Shown piece after piece: positions 1 through 8,718 of a stretch of DNA of 53,286 bases. The notes under the pieces were generated by a model, which did not search any database, had not been told where the DNA came from, and saw nothing but the letters and a program-made list of their open reading frames with translations. The stretch is from Lachnospiraceae bacterium (GTDB lineage: Bacteria > Bacillota > Clostridia > Lachnospirales > Lachnospiraceae). Numbering within the stretch: position 1 is the first letter of the stretch; the number at the start of each line of letters is the position of its first letter. The position numbers were made by a program, and so were the translations under genes. Location: contig JAGAQZ010000019.1 in assembly GCA_017622505.1 (NCBI GenBank), forward strand, positions 1 through 53,286. The letters run 5' to 3'.

Positions 1-902
1 GCGGAAACGGTAATGGAACCGGAAACGGAACAAACAATGCTACACTTTATACTTTGACTGTTGTTGGTGGTAGCGGTAGCGGAAGTTATGCATCAGGAGC
101 TAATGCAATTTTGCTTGCGGATAATCCACCCAGTGGTAAAGTCTTTGATAAGTGGGTAACCGAAACACAGGGTGTAACCATTGCTTCAGCAAGCACGGCA
201 GCAACAACCTTGACTATGCCTGCGTCTAATTTGACAGTGACGGCTACTTATAAGGATGCGCCTTCTTCAGGTAATTCCAACAATAATAGCGGTTCAAATA
301 ACAATGGCGGTTCGACAACAGTAATTACCAAACCGAATACGTCAGTAACAATTGATAAACCCGGTATTCCGAATAAAGACAGTGCGTCAGCATCTGTAAG
401 CGGTTCGACAGATAACTTTATCTTAAAGATTACAGAAAGCGCTTATGCGAAAGAGCAGGTAAAAGAGGCATTAGAGGAAGAATACGGCGATTTGGATGAC
501 ATTCGTTACTTCCCGATGGATATTTCTCTTTACGATTCTACCGGAACCAAGAAAGTAGAGAATACCGATTCTTTACGTGTAACCGTAACCCTTCCGATAC
601 CGGAAGATTTGGTAAAATATGCCGGAAACAATAAAGTTGGTTATGTTGTAAACGGTAAGCTTGTGAAGATTTCACCGAAGTTTACAACCATTAACGGTGT
701 ACCTTGCATTACATTTGTTGCACCTCATTTTTCACCCTATGTGATTTATGCGGATACTTCAGATTTGAGTGCAGGAACAGTATTGGATTCAACACCCAAG
801 ACCGGTGACGGAATTGCGCCGAAGTGGTTCTTATCTATGGGATTGGCGGCTGTAGCTGTATTCCTCTTTGTAAAGAAAGATAAGAAGCGAGTAGCAAAGT
901 AA
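1..902 (+). CDS. C-terminal part of a sortase-anchored surface protein (5' end outside window)
   Basis: The reading frame is open from base 3, so the gene starts upstream of the window; the TTG at 54 is only an internal codon. The visible part begins with a Gly/Asn/Thr-rich linker. It is followed by one divergent InlB B-repeat-like domain (about 70 residues, ending in the typical MPASNLTVTATYK pattern) and then a second Ser/Asn/Gly-rich linker. A globular beta-rich domain of about 150 residues comes next. The C-terminus is a wall-sorting signal: TPKTGD, a hydrophobic stretch and a KKDKKR tail. Such TPKTG/SPKTG motifs are variants of LPxTG used by some clostridial sortases. The protein is therefore inferred to be exported and anchored to peptidoglycan. 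The ligand is unknown. A strong hairpin follows the stop codon. Confidence 0.8.
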   Translation, partial: GNGNGTGNGTNNATLYTLTVVGGSGSGSYASGANAILLADNPPSGKVFDKWVTETQGVTIASASTAATTLTMPASNLTVTATYKDAPSSGNSNNNSGSNNNGGSTTVITKPNTSVTIDKPGIPNKDSASASVSGSTDNFILKITESAYAKEQVKEALEEEYGDLDDIRYFPMDISLYDSTGTKKVENTDSLRVTVTLPIPEDLVKYAGNNKVGYVVNGKLVKISPKFTTINGVPCITFVAPHFSPYVIYADTSDLSAGTVLDSTPKTGDGIAPKWFLSMGLAAVAVFLFVKKDKKRVAK

Positions 903-910
903 AAAAGATA

Positions 911-957
911 TAGTATTCATTTCAGCACCTTTTGCGGGTGCTGAAATACTATTTTAA
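911..957 (+). terminator. Rho-independent terminator after the surface-protein gene
   Basis: A 10-bp stem pairs TTTCAGCACC (920-929) with GGTGCTGAAA (937-946). An outer TAGTA/TACTA pair (911-915 with 947-951) extends it across a four-base bulge. A short T run follows. It lies nine bases after the stop codon and separates this gene from the next surface protein. Confidence 0.7.
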
Positions 958-986
958 AATGTAAAAATGAAAGGAGGTCAAAGCAG

Positions 987-2498
987 ATGAAAAAAAGATT
1001 TGTAATCAGTGCAGTAGCGGTTGTATTGCTTGTTTTGACCTTTTCTTTTGTTTTGGCAGGTCAAAAACGTGGTTTGGCCGGCAGTGAAAAAGAAGCGTTC
1101 CAGATGGACGGAACAACGCTGATGAAGTATATGGGCAGTTCCGAAGTGGTATATGTGCCTGATTCGGTGCGTGTCATCGGATATGGTGCTTTTGAAGATA
1201 ATGATTATATTAAGAAAGTTGTTTTACCTGCCCGTTTGGAAACCATTGAATATAATGCGTTTGCGGAATGTGACAACCTTTTGGAGATTGATATTCCGGA
1301 TTCCGTGACCAAGATTGGTTCAGCTGCCTTTGCGAACTGTAAATCACTTAGCGATGTTTATATTGGTAAAAGTGTGGAAGAATTAGGTTCCGGTATTTTT
1401 GCGGGCTGTTCTTCGTTAAAAGATTTGGACGTCAGCACCAAGAGTACAACTTTGACGTGTTTGGACAGTGTACTGATGAGTGCGGACCGAACATTTATTT
1501 ATCAGATGTTGCCGGGGCGCGAAGAACCCTTTTATATTATGAATGAAAGAGTGGAAGAAATCGGTCAGTATGCGTTCTGGGGATGTAATAATTTGGAACA
1601 CGTTATTTTATCTGATAAAATCCAGGTTATTTCGCCTTATGCTTTTTCCAATGCAGCTAACTTGAAATCAGTCTCTATGTCATTTGCGGTGACTGAAATT
1701 AAAATGAAGGCTTTCGAGGATTGTGTTAGCTTGGAACAGATTTATATTCCGGACTCTGTGACCAAGATTCACGATACGGCTTTTGACGGTTGTTCCAAAG
1801 TGTTCTTTTATACGGATGAAGGCACTTACGGAAGCAAATTTGCTGCGGAAAAAGATATGAGTGCGTCAACTACACCGATTTACAGTCTCTCTTATGCAGA
1901 GGATGTAAAAGAAGACTATTATGAAGCAATCAAAGAAGAAAAAGAGAAGTCTGAGCAGGAAGAGAATGCGCCCAAGCCTGTTGAAATAGGCCCTGATGTG
2001 ATGGGATATACAACTTTAGTAGGTAATAATGCAGTAATTCTTATGGACAGCGCCGGAGGAAAGGTTATTTCCGGTGCAAATGCACAGGCGAATGATGATT
2101 TAAAAGAGATGTCTGATAAGGGTGTTATTGGAGCGAATGCCTTTTACGGCGCGGACACTTTAGATGATGTATCAATACCTAAAGGCGTGACGGAAATCGG
2201 TAAATTTGCTTTTGCCCGAAGCAGTGTAACAAGTGTGGATATTCCGGAAGGTACCACAAGTATCGGTTATGCTGCCTTTTATCATTGTGATGATTTGGAA
2301 GATGTGGAAATTCCGGCTAGCGTAACGTATATCGGCGATAAGGCTTTCGAGCATACTGCCTGGTTGGAAGATTGGTATGAGAATGGCGAAGGCGATTATT
2401 TAATTGTAGGAGACGGTGTTTTACTCGCTTATAAAGGTGAGCCCGGAGCTTACAGAAAGCCGTCCAATGTAAAATATGTGGCGTGTGAGACGCCGTAA
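987..2498 (+). CDS. Secreted BspA-type leucine-rich-repeat (LRR_5) protein
   Basis: The 503-residue protein starts at an ATG with a strong ribosome site (AAGGAGGTC, 971-979). Residues 1-25 form a positively charged, hydrophobic signal peptide or anchor. Two blocks of BspA/LRR_5 repeats follow, at about residues 50-275 and 375-465. The recurring signature is xIPDSVTKIGxxAFxxCxxL. A charged Lys/Glu segment (about 305-335) separates the blocks. LRR_5 proteins are typically surface or secreted proteins that bind other cells or host matrix. No LPxTG-like signal is seen at the C-terminus, which stops inside what looks like another repeat (ending VKYVACETP). The role is inferred from the fold only. 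Confidence 0.85.
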   Translation: MKKRFVISAVAVVLLVLTFSFVLAGQKRGLAGSEKEAFQMDGTTLMKYMGSSEVVYVPDSVRVIGYGAFEDNDYIKKVVLPARLETIEYNAFAECDNLLEIDIPDSVTKIGSAAFANCKSLSDVYIGKSVEELGSGIFAGCSSLKDLDVSTKSTTLTCLDSVLMSADRTFIYQMLPGREEPFYIMNERVEEIGQYAFWGCNNLEHVILSDKIQVISPYAFSNAANLKSVSMSFAVTEIKMKAFEDCVSLEQIYIPDSVTKIHDTAFDGCSKVFFYTDEGTYGSKFAAEKDMSASTTPIYSLSYAEDVKEDYYEAIKEEKEKSEQEENAPKPVEIGPDVMGYTTLVGNNAVILMDSAGGKVISGANAQANDDLKEMSDKGVIGANAFYGADTLDDVSIPKGVTEIGKFAFARSSVTSVDIPEGTTSIGYAAFYHCDDLEDVEIPASVTYIGDKAFEHTAWLEDWYENGEGDYLIVGDGVLLAYKGEPGAYRKPSNVKYVACETP

Positions 2499-2518
2499 AA
2501 TAAAAGAGAAGTGTGATT

Positions 2519-2552
2519 AAAACAGGAACCTTAACAGAGGTTCCTGTTTTTA
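2519..2552 (+). terminator. Rho-independent terminator after the LRR protein gene
   Basis: An 11-bp perfect stem pairs AAACAGGAACC (2520-2530) with GGTTCCTGTTT (2539-2549). The loop is eight bases and a T run follows. Confidence 0.88.
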
Positions 2553-2630
2553 TATATTTGTAAAAAATTTTTCTGCACCTAAGAAATAACAAAAAATGAA
2601 TTGAAATATAAATAAAACTGAAAGAAACAT

Positions 2631-2659
2631 TTGACTTTATAGGCGCAGATGTTTAAAAT
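2631..2659 (+). promoter_or_regulatory. Sigma-A-type promoter for the citrate synthase gene
   Basis: TTGACT (2631-2636), a 17-base spacer and TAAAAT (2654-2659) give a near-consensus vegetative promoter. The resulting leader to the ATG at 2736 is about 70 bases. It follows the terminator of the previous gene, as expected for a new transcription unit. Confidence 0.65.
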
Positions 2660-2735
2660 GAAACACGGTGAATTATAAGAATTTGGATAAAAGTCCAAAG
2701 CCTGTTTAGAGAAGCGGGCAGAAACGGAGGACAAA

Positions 2736-4151
2736 ATGAGCGAAAACGAACACTTTCAGAACCGACAGGTCACAATGAATCCCAAGAATAACCTTCTTCA
2801 GATTGAAGAACATATGTATATCTTGGATGATGTGTCCAAACCCAATGTATTTAGAAATATGTTTCCCTATTCTGAGGTACCTAAGATTCCTTTTAACGAC
2901 CGAATCGTGCCTCACAATATGCCGAAGGAAATTTGGATTACAGATACCACTTTCCGCGACGGACAGCAGTCCAGAGCACCTTATACTACAGAACAGATTG
3001 TTACCATTTATGATTACTTACATAAGTTAGGTGGTCCCAATGGTATGATTCGCGCCAGTGAATTCTTCCTTTACAGCAAGAAGGATCGTGATGCGGTATA
3101 CAAATGTATGGAACGCGGTTATCAGTTCCCTGAAGTAACCAGCTGGATTCGTGCAAGTGAGCAGGATTTCAAGCTTGTAAAAGAAATCGGTATGAAGGAA
3201 ACCGGTATTCTTGTGAGTTGTTCCGATTATCATATTTTCTTAAAATTAAAAATGACCAGAGGCCAGGCGCTTAATCATTACTTAAACGTCATCAGACAGT
3301 GTCTTGATGAAGGTATCAGCCCCAGATGTCATTTGGAAGACGTCACAAGAGCAGATATCTACGGATTCGTAGTTCCTTTCTGTATGGAACTTATGAAATT
3401 AATGGAAGAGTACAAGATTCCTGTGAAGATTCGTCTTTGCGACACTATGGGTTACGGCGTTAACTATCCCGGTGCGGTAATTCCCCGAAGCGTTCAGGGT
3501 ATTATCTATGCAATTCATGTAAATGCAGGCGTGCCTCATCACTTGTTAGAGTGGCACGGACACAATGACTTTTATAAGGCAGTTTCTAACTCAACCACAG
3601 CATGGCTTTATGGTTGTGCAGGTATTAATACTTCATTGTTCGGTATCGGTGAAAGAACCGGTAACACACCTTTGGAAGCTATGGTATTTGAATATGCACA
3701 GCTTAAGGGTGGCTTAAACGGTATGGATACTACAGTCATTACCGAACTTGCTGAGTACTATGAGAAGGAATTAGGCTATGAAATTCCGCCTATGACACCT
3801 TTTGTTGGTAAAAACTTCAACGTAACAAGAGCCGGCATTCATGCAGACGGTTTATTGAAGAATGAAGAGATTTATAATATCTTTGATACCGAGAAGTTTT
3901 TAGGAAAGCCTGCTTGTTGTGCAGTGTCAAATACATCCGGACTTGCGGGAATCGCACATTGGATGAACACCTATTACCGCTTAAAAGGCGAGGCACAGGT
4001 AGACAAAAAGGACGAAATTGTTGTTAAGGTAAAAGACTGGGTTGATGTACAGTATGCGGAAGGCCGTGTTACCGTAATGACTGATGAAGAGTTGGATGTT
4101 CAGATTAAAGCATTCTGTGAAGAAATGCACATTCCGGTTTATGTAAGATAA
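2736..4151 (+). CDS. Putative Re-citrate synthase (HMGL/isopropylmalate-synthase superfamily)
   Basis: The 471-residue protein belongs to the DRE-TIM (HMG-CoA lyase-like) superfamily. Residues 70-80 carry DTTFRDGQQSR, CDTMGYG lies at 235-241, and the metal-binding HGHND lies at 274-278. Database entries of this kind are often labelled 2-isopropylmalate or homocitrate synthase. The C-terminal LeuA regulatory domain is absent. The next gene is NADP isocitrate dehydrogenase, which suggests the Re-face citrate synthase of strict anaerobes, condensing acetyl-CoA with oxaloacetate for glutamate synthesis. The ATG at 2736 has GGAGG nine bases upstream. The Re-citrate synthase assignment is inference from family and context; homocitrate synthase or LeuA-like activity remains possible. 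Confidence 0.7.
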   Translation: MSENEHFQNRQVTMNPKNNLLQIEEHMYILDDVSKPNVFRNMFPYSEVPKIPFNDRIVPHNMPKEIWITDTTFRDGQQSRAPYTTEQIVTIYDYLHKLGGPNGMIRASEFFLYSKKDRDAVYKCMERGYQFPEVTSWIRASEQDFKLVKEIGMKETGILVSCSDYHIFLKLKMTRGQALNHYLNVIRQCLDEGISPRCHLEDVTRADIYGFVVPFCMELMKLMEEYKIPVKIRLCDTMGYGVNYPGAVIPRSVQGIIYAIHVNAGVPHHLLEWHGHNDFYKAVSNSTTAWLYGCAGINTSLFGIGERTGNTPLEAMVFEYAQLKGGLNGMDTTVITELAEYYEKELGYEIPPMTPFVGKNFNVTRAGIHADGLLKNEEIYNIFDTEKFLGKPACCAVSNTSGLAGIAHWMNTYYRLKGEAQVDKKDEIVVKVKDWVDVQYAEGRVTVMTDEELDVQIKAFCEEMHIPVYVR

Positions 4152-4175
4152 TAAAGATTGTTACGGAACTGATGA

Positions 4176-4204
4176 TATGATTAAAGTAGTTACATTTTTA
4201 TAAT
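4176..4204 (+). promoter_or_regulatory. Possible secondary promoter for icd
   Basis: A perfect TATAAT (4199-4204) sits 17 bases after a weak TATGAT (4176-4181), inside the 96-base gap between the citrate synthase gene and icd. No terminator lies in the gap, so icd may also be read from the upstream promoter. Confidence 0.35.
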
Positions 4205-4247
4205 AAGTTAGTAGTTGATTTTAAACTTAAAATATAAGGAGACTGAC

Positions 4248-5453
4248 ATGGAAAAGATTAAAATGATTACACCTCTTGTCGAAATGGACGGAGATGAGAT
4301 GACCAGAATTCTTTGGCAGATGATTAAGGATGAACTTTTACTGCCTTACATTGATTTAAAGACAGAGTACTATGACTTAGGTCTTGAGCACAGAAACGAA
4401 ACAGACGATCAGGTTACCATTGATTCTGCCAATGCAACTATGAAATATGGCGTAGCTGTTAAGTGTGCAACCATTACCCCTAACGCTGCAAGAATGACAG
4501 AATATGACTTAAAAGAAATGTGGAAGAGCCCCAACGGAACCATTCGTGCTATGCTTGACGGTACCGTATTCCGTGCTCCCATTGTTGTAAAAGGTATCGA
4601 ACCCTGCGTTCGCAATTGGAAGAAGCCTATTACCATTGCAAGACATGCATATGGTGATGTATACAAGAATACTGAAATGAAGATTGACGGACCCGGTAAG
4701 GCTGAATTAGTATTTACCGCAGATGATGGTACCGTAACCAGAGCAACCATCCAGAATTTTGACAGAGCAGGTATCGTTCAGGGACTTCACAACATTGATG
4801 ATTCCATTGGAAGCTTTGCAAGAGCATGCTTTAACTATGCACTTGATACCAAGCAGGACTTGTGGTTTGCAACCAAGGATACCATTTCTAAGAAGTACGA
4901 CCATAATTTCAAGGATATTTTCCAGGAAATCTATGATGCGGAATATAAGACCAAGTTTGAAGATGCAGGCATCACTTACTTCTATACCTTGATCGATGAC
5001 GCTGTAGCACGAGTAATGAAGGCTGAAGGCGGATTTATTTGGGCATGCAAAAACTACGATGGTGATGTTATGTCTGATATGGTAAGTTCTGCATTCGGTT
5101 CACTTGCGATGATGACTTCCGTTCTTGTATCACCCAGCGGTGTATACGAGTATGAAGCTGCTCACGGAACCGTTCAGAGACATTACTACAAGCACTTAAA
5201 AGGCGAAGAAACTTCAACTAACTCTGTAGCAACTATTTTTGCTTGGACAGGTGCATTAAGAAAACGTGGTGAGTTAGATAATACTCCCGAATTATGTGCA
5301 TTTGCTGACAAGTTGGAGAGAGCAACTCTTAAGACAATCGAAGATGGTAAAATGACCAAGGATTTGGCATTGATTACATCTTTAGAGAATGTTACGACTT
5401 TGAACAGCCAGGATTTCATTAAGGCTATTCGTGAAACAATGGACGCAATGTAA
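4248..5453 (+). CDS. icd: NADP-dependent isocitrate dehydrogenase
   Basis: It converts isocitrate to 2-oxoglutarate and CO2 with reduction of NADP+. The 401-residue sequence matches the eukaryote-like type II (dimeric) family, starting [13 protein letters not shown]. The substrate-binding SPNGTIR loop is at residues 94-100, and conserved [17 protein letters not shown] motifs lie near the C-terminus. The ATG at 4248 is chosen because AAGGAG lies just upstream (4236-4241). An in-frame ATG at 4215 has no ribosome site and would add 11 AT-rich residues. With the preceding citrate synthase it would form two of the three steps to 2-oxoglutarate. No aconitase gene is in the window. A strong terminator follows. 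Confidence 0.95.
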   Translation: MEKIKMITPLVEMDGDEMTRILWQMIKDELLLPYIDLKTEYYDLGLEHRNETDDQVTIDSANATMKYGVAVKCATITPNAARMTEYDLKEMWKSPNGTIRAMLDGTVFRAPIVVKGIEPCVRNWKKPITIARHAYGDVYKNTEMKIDGPGKAELVFTADDGTVTRATIQNFDRAGIVQGLHNIDDSIGSFARACFNYALDTKQDLWFATKDTISKKYDHNFKDIFQEIYDAEYKTKFEDAGITYFYTLIDDAVARVMKAEGGFIWACKNYDGDVMSDMVSSAFGSLAMMTSVLVSPSGVYEYEAAHGTVQRHYYKHLKGEETSTNSVATIFAWTGALRKRGELDNTPELCAFADKLERATLKTIEDGKMTKDLALITSLENVTTLNSQDFIKAIRETMDAM

Positions 5454-5465
5454 TTGTAAATATTA

Positions 5466-5513
5466 GAACGCATAAACCTTTCAATGTATAAAATGGTTTA
5501 TGCGTTCTTTTTT
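5466..5513 (+). terminator. Rho-independent terminator after icd
   Basis: A 13-bp perfect stem pairs 5466-5478 with 5495-5507 (GAACGCATAAACC and its complement). A run of six T follows. Confidence 0.93.
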
Positions 5514-5606
5514 ATTATCATTCATAGTGAGTGTATTAATAGTACTTTATAGGCTGTAAAAGGATTACAAGATAAGGCTTTATGAAAAATGTTTGAAACT
5601 TACATA

Positions 5607-5655
5607 TTAGTATTGACAACATACTATCTGCGTGTTAGTATCTATAATATACTAA
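5607..5655 (+). promoter_or_regulatory. Promoter overlapped by a four-half-site operator array
   Basis: The promoter is TTGACA (5613-5618), 17 bases, then TAGTAT (5636-5641) with an extended-minus-10 TG at 5633-5634. It is covered by four seven-base half-sites in alternating orientation at exact 14-base spacing: TTAGTAT 5607-5613, ATACTAT 5621-5627, TTAGTAT 5635-5641 and ATACTAA 5649-5655. They form two tandem 21-base dyads with seven-base centres. This is the geometry expected for two dimers of a repressor. The regulator is not encoded next door and I cannot name it. The target gene is the membrane protein at 5717. Confidence 0.65.
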
Positions 5656-5716
5656 TCAAAACAATGTAATAGTATAATATAAAAAATATATTATATTGGT
5701 GAGGAGAGTAATAAAA

Positions 5717-6394
5717 ATGAAAACTACGTTGGGTAAAGTAACATCTATATCGTTATGTGCATTTTTAGTATTGTATGCATTTTATAATGTATTTTCGATC
5801 ATAATGCTTTTTAAAACAGTAAATTATGATTGGGATATGTATTTGGATATATACGAAATGATGAATTTGGGGCAAAGGATAAATTATATACATAATTGGT
5901 ATGTTGGACCAATAATTTCTTGGACGATTGTTTTCATTTATACAATCATAATTGGTAAAGCAAATAGGGCAAAACCGGTTGTATATTTCATTACCGCATT
6001 GGCAATTTTTGATGGCTTTTTGTTTGCCATCTTGAATGAATTTCTTTCGTCATCGTATATGATATCGATTATTTTTACTGTTATGTCTAGTTTTATTTTG
6101 CTTGCATTTGTTTTTGTTTTTCTTATGTTGTTTTTGGATTATAAAAAGAAAAAATGGAGTAAAGTAATTTGCAATACAGTAATATTTGCCTATATTGGCA
6201 GAGTTATATGTTTTTTTGTTACTTTTATTTTTAATATCTTTCGTGTTGGTATAAGTAACTTTTTTATGAATTTTGGTAATTTTATTTTACATTATGGAAG
6301 TATAATGATAGCAATCATTATATATGGACTTGTGTTGGGGTATATATTATTTCCGGAGAAGTATATAAAAAAGGAAGAGCAGAATGGGGAATAA
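5717..6394 (+). CDS. Orphan polytopic membrane protein of unknown function
   Basis: I do not recognise this 225-residue protein. It has about six hydrophobic segments, at roughly residues 8-30, 60-78, 90-110, 115-140, 155-180 and 195-218. Short charged loops separate them and the tail is KKEEQNGE. The start at 5717 is preferred over an in-frame TTG at 5696 because GGTGAGGAG (5698-5706) precedes it. Base and codon usage is noticeably more AT-rich than in the neighbours, which hints at later acquisition. It is a single-gene unit, bounded by an operator-covered promoter upstream and a hairpin terminator downstream, so it is probably tightly regulated. No function is assigned. Confidence 0.75.
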   Translation: MKTTLGKVTSISLCAFLVLYAFYNVFSIIMLFKTVNYDWDMYLDIYEMMNLGQRINYIHNWYVGPIISWTIVFIYTIIIGKANRAKPVVYFITALAIFDGFLFAILNEFLSSSYMISIIFTVMSSFILLAFVFVFLMLFLDYKKKKWSKVICNTVIFAYIGRVICFFVTFIFNIFRVGISNFFMNFGNFILHYGSIMIAIIIYGLVLGYILFPEKYIKKEEQNGE

Positions 6395-6420
6395 TTTGTG
6401 ATATAATCAAGCAATAATAA

Positions 6421-6456
6421 AAGACCGTTCAACGGTGCGTGAACGGTCTTTTTTGT
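6421..6456. terminator. Terminator between convergent genes
   Basis: An 11-bp perfect stem pairs AAGACCGTTCA (6421-6431) with TGAACGGTCTT (6440-6450). A long T run follows on the plus strand. It probably ends the membrane-protein transcript. On the other strand the T-rich tail is weaker, so it may serve the convergent ABC-F gene less efficiently. Confidence 0.88.
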
Positions 6457-6483
6457 TTGTATGATATAGGTGAATATTATTAT

Positions 6484-8475
6484 TTATTCCTCACTTAATT
6501 CTTCCCACAACTCATATAATTCATCTAATTTATTTTGCGCAGCATCGCATTCTTTGCATAATTCCTGTAATTTCACCGAGTTAGAAGCTATCTCGGGTTT
6601 GGACATTTCTTCCTGCAATTGGGCAATTTTATTTTCCAGTTCTTCGATTTCTTTCTCGGTTTTGGCGAGTTGATTTTCGCGTTTTCTCTTTGCTGCCTGT
6701 AATTCTTTTTGTTTAGCCCAATCCAGTTTCGCTTCGGTTTGGGTACCATCGTTTGAATTAGAAGTGGCAGACGCAGAACTGTTTAATGTTGTGACAGAAA
6801 CATTTGCTGTACCATTATTTCCGGTCGAAGAACTGCCTTTAGCCATATAATCCGCCGGACGTTCCGTATTCTGTGATGACTTCTCAAGGAAATAATCGTA
6901 ATCTCCCTGATAGGAAGTAACCTTACAACCATCCAAATGCAGGATTCTGCTGGCGGTACGATTGATAAAATATCGGTCATGGGATACATATAAAACGGTT
7001 CCTGTATACGCATTCAAAGCTTCTTCCAATACTTCCTTAGAAACCATATCCAAGTGGTTGGTAGGCTCGTCCAAGATTAAGAAATTCGCACCGGAGAGCA
7101 TAAGCTTGGACAAAACAACACGACCACGTTCACCACCGCTTAAAGAGCGGATTGGCTGGAAGACTTCGTCGCCCGTAAAAAGGAAGGCTGCCAGAACATT
7201 ACGTATTTCAGTTTGTGTAAGCTTGGGGTAAGTATCTGAGATTTCATCAAATACCGTTTTATTTTCGTCTAAAACCCTGCTTTGCTGGTCGAAGTAACCA
7301 ATTGTTACATTTGTACCGAGTTTTACATCTCCGTTATCCGCATCAATTAAGCCGTTGATGATTTTAAGGATGTTTGTTTTACCTGTACCGTTTTGACCGA
7401 TTAATGCAATATGTTCGCCACGTTTTATTTCGAAAGATACATTACTAAAAAGTGTTCTGTCGCCGTAGGATTTGGCAAGGTTTTCAACGGCCAATACATC
7501 ATTTCCGCTGGTTATGGTGGGAGAGAGGGTAAACTGCATATCTGCCCGTTCTTCCACAGGTTTATCAATGCGTTCGATGCGGTCCAATAATTTCTGACGG
7601 CTGTCGGCGCGTTTGACTGACTTTTCGCGGTTGAAGGAGCGGAGTTTCGTAATAACTTCTTCCTGGTGCTTGATTTCACGCTGTTGATTTTCATAGGCTG
7701 CAAGACGGGACTGTAACCAAACTTCCTTCTTCGCAATGAAATCTTCATAATTTCCTTCGTAACATAAGGAATTGCCGGCTTCAATTTCTACAACCTTGCT
7801 CACGATTTTATTGATAAAATAGCGGTCGTGGGAAACTACGAGAACCGCACTTTTAACATTTAAAAGATAGTTTTCAAGCCAGCGTACCGATTCGATATCC
7901 AGATAGTTTGTGGGCTCGTCCAAAAGGATTAAGTCAGGTTTTTCAAGAAGGATACGCCCCAAAAGAAGTCTTGTGCGTTCGCCACCGCTTAAGGTGGAAA
8001 CAGGTTTGTTGAAATCTTCCTCCTTAAATTGAAGTCCGCGTAAAATACCCTGAATATCGCTTTTATAGGTATAACCGCCGGCTAAATCAAAAGCATGCAT
8101 TTTATCATGATATGCTTTCATATGTGCATCCAAAGTTTCTTCGGTCAGATGCTTCATTTCTTCTTCCATCCGGCGAAGGGTCTCTTCCATACGAATAACA
8201 TCTGCTTTGACAACAAGAAGTTCATCGTACACCGTATTGGTGGAAGTGTAGTCGTGATGCTGTGAAAGATAGCCGATGGATGCGTCCTTTTTAATGGCAA
8301 CTTCGCCATCATCTGCATCAAGTTCCTTGGTAATAATGTAAAAAAGAGTGGTTTTTCCAGCACCGTTATTACCGATTAAAGCCACTTTCTCGTGATCATT
8401 TATATGAAAAGTTACTTTTTTCAACACGTCCTTGTCACCGAAGGATTTGGAAATGTTCTGACAGGATAAAATCAT
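6484..8475 (-). CDS. ABC-F family ATPase (YdiF/Uup-like ribosome-associated factor)
   Basis: This 663-residue protein has two fused ABC ATPase domains and no membrane segments, the hallmark of ABC-F proteins that act on ribosomes. Walker A motifs are GNNGAGKT (residues 35-42) and GQNGTGKT in the second half. LSGGE signatures and LLDEPTNYLD/LILDEPTNHLD Walker B motifs are present twice. The interdomain linker, at about 245-315, is Arg/Lys-rich. A Ser/Thr/Asn-rich spacer leads into a C-terminal coiled coil (about 600-663), as in the YdiF and Uup groups. A GGAG ribosome site precedes the ATG. It is the only minus-strand gene in the window and is divergent from the TIR locus. An antibiotic-protection role is possible but not indicated. 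Confidence 0.92.
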   Translation of the reverse strand: MILSCQNISKSFGDKDVLKKVTFHINDHEKVALIGNNGAGKTTLFYIITKELDADDGEVAIKKDASIGYLSQHHDYTSTNTVYDELLVVKADVIRMEETLRRMEEEMKHLTEETLDAHMKAYHDKMHAFDLAGGYTYKSDIQGILRGLQFKEEDFNKPVSTLSGGERTRLLLGRILLEKPDLILLDEPTNYLDIESVRWLENYLLNVKSAVLVVSHDRYFINKIVSKVVEIEAGNSLCYEGNYEDFIAKKEVWLQSRLAAYENQQREIKHQEEVITKLRSFNREKSVKRADSRQKLLDRIERIDKPVEERADMQFTLSPTITSGNDVLAVENLAKSYGDRTLFSNVSFEIKRGEHIALIGQNGTGKTNILKIINGLIDADNGDVKLGTNVTIGYFDQQSRVLDENKTVFDEISDTYPKLTQTEIRNVLAAFLFTGDEVFQPIRSLSGGERGRVVLSKLMLSGANFLILDEPTNHLDMVSKEVLEEALNAYTGTVLYVSHDRYFINRTASRILHLDGCKVTSYQGDYDYFLEKSSQNTERPADYMAKGSSSTGNNGTANVSVTTLNSSASATSNSNDGTQTEAKLDWAKQKELQAAKRKRENQLAKTEKEIEELENKIAQLQEEMSKPEIASNSVKLQELCKECDAAQNKLDELYELWEELSEE

Positions 8476-8633
8476 TTTGGTTCTCCGAATTTTTTCGTTA
8501 AATTTAAGTTGTTATATTTGTGTAAAAAATGCGTAAGGCATTAATTTTTGGCATATGAAAATTTTCTTTTATTCAAGCACACAAAAGATTATAGGATATT
8601 TTATGAAAAAAAGCAAAGAGAATAGAAATTTAT

Positions 8634-8662
8634 GTGCAAATAATAGGGAAGTATGTTATAAT
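8634..8662 (+). promoter_or_regulatory. Promoter for the TIR gene pair
   Basis: A perfect TATAAT (8657-8662) is preceded by an extended-minus-10 TG (8654-8655). The minus-35 position, TGTGCA (8634-8639), is poor. It lies in the 243-base divergent gap between the ABC-F gene and the first TIR gene, about 57 bases before the ATG. No other feature was seen in that gap apart from AT-rich sequence. Confidence 0.5.
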
Positions 8663-8718
8663 ATTAACGATTATGCTTTGAGACAAATGTTTTTACAAAC
8701 GAGGAATGGAAAATAACT

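Noticed and set aside
2499-2520. Frameshifted continuation of the LRR protein
   Set aside because: No further LRR-coding sequence is visible in any frame before the terminator at 2519.
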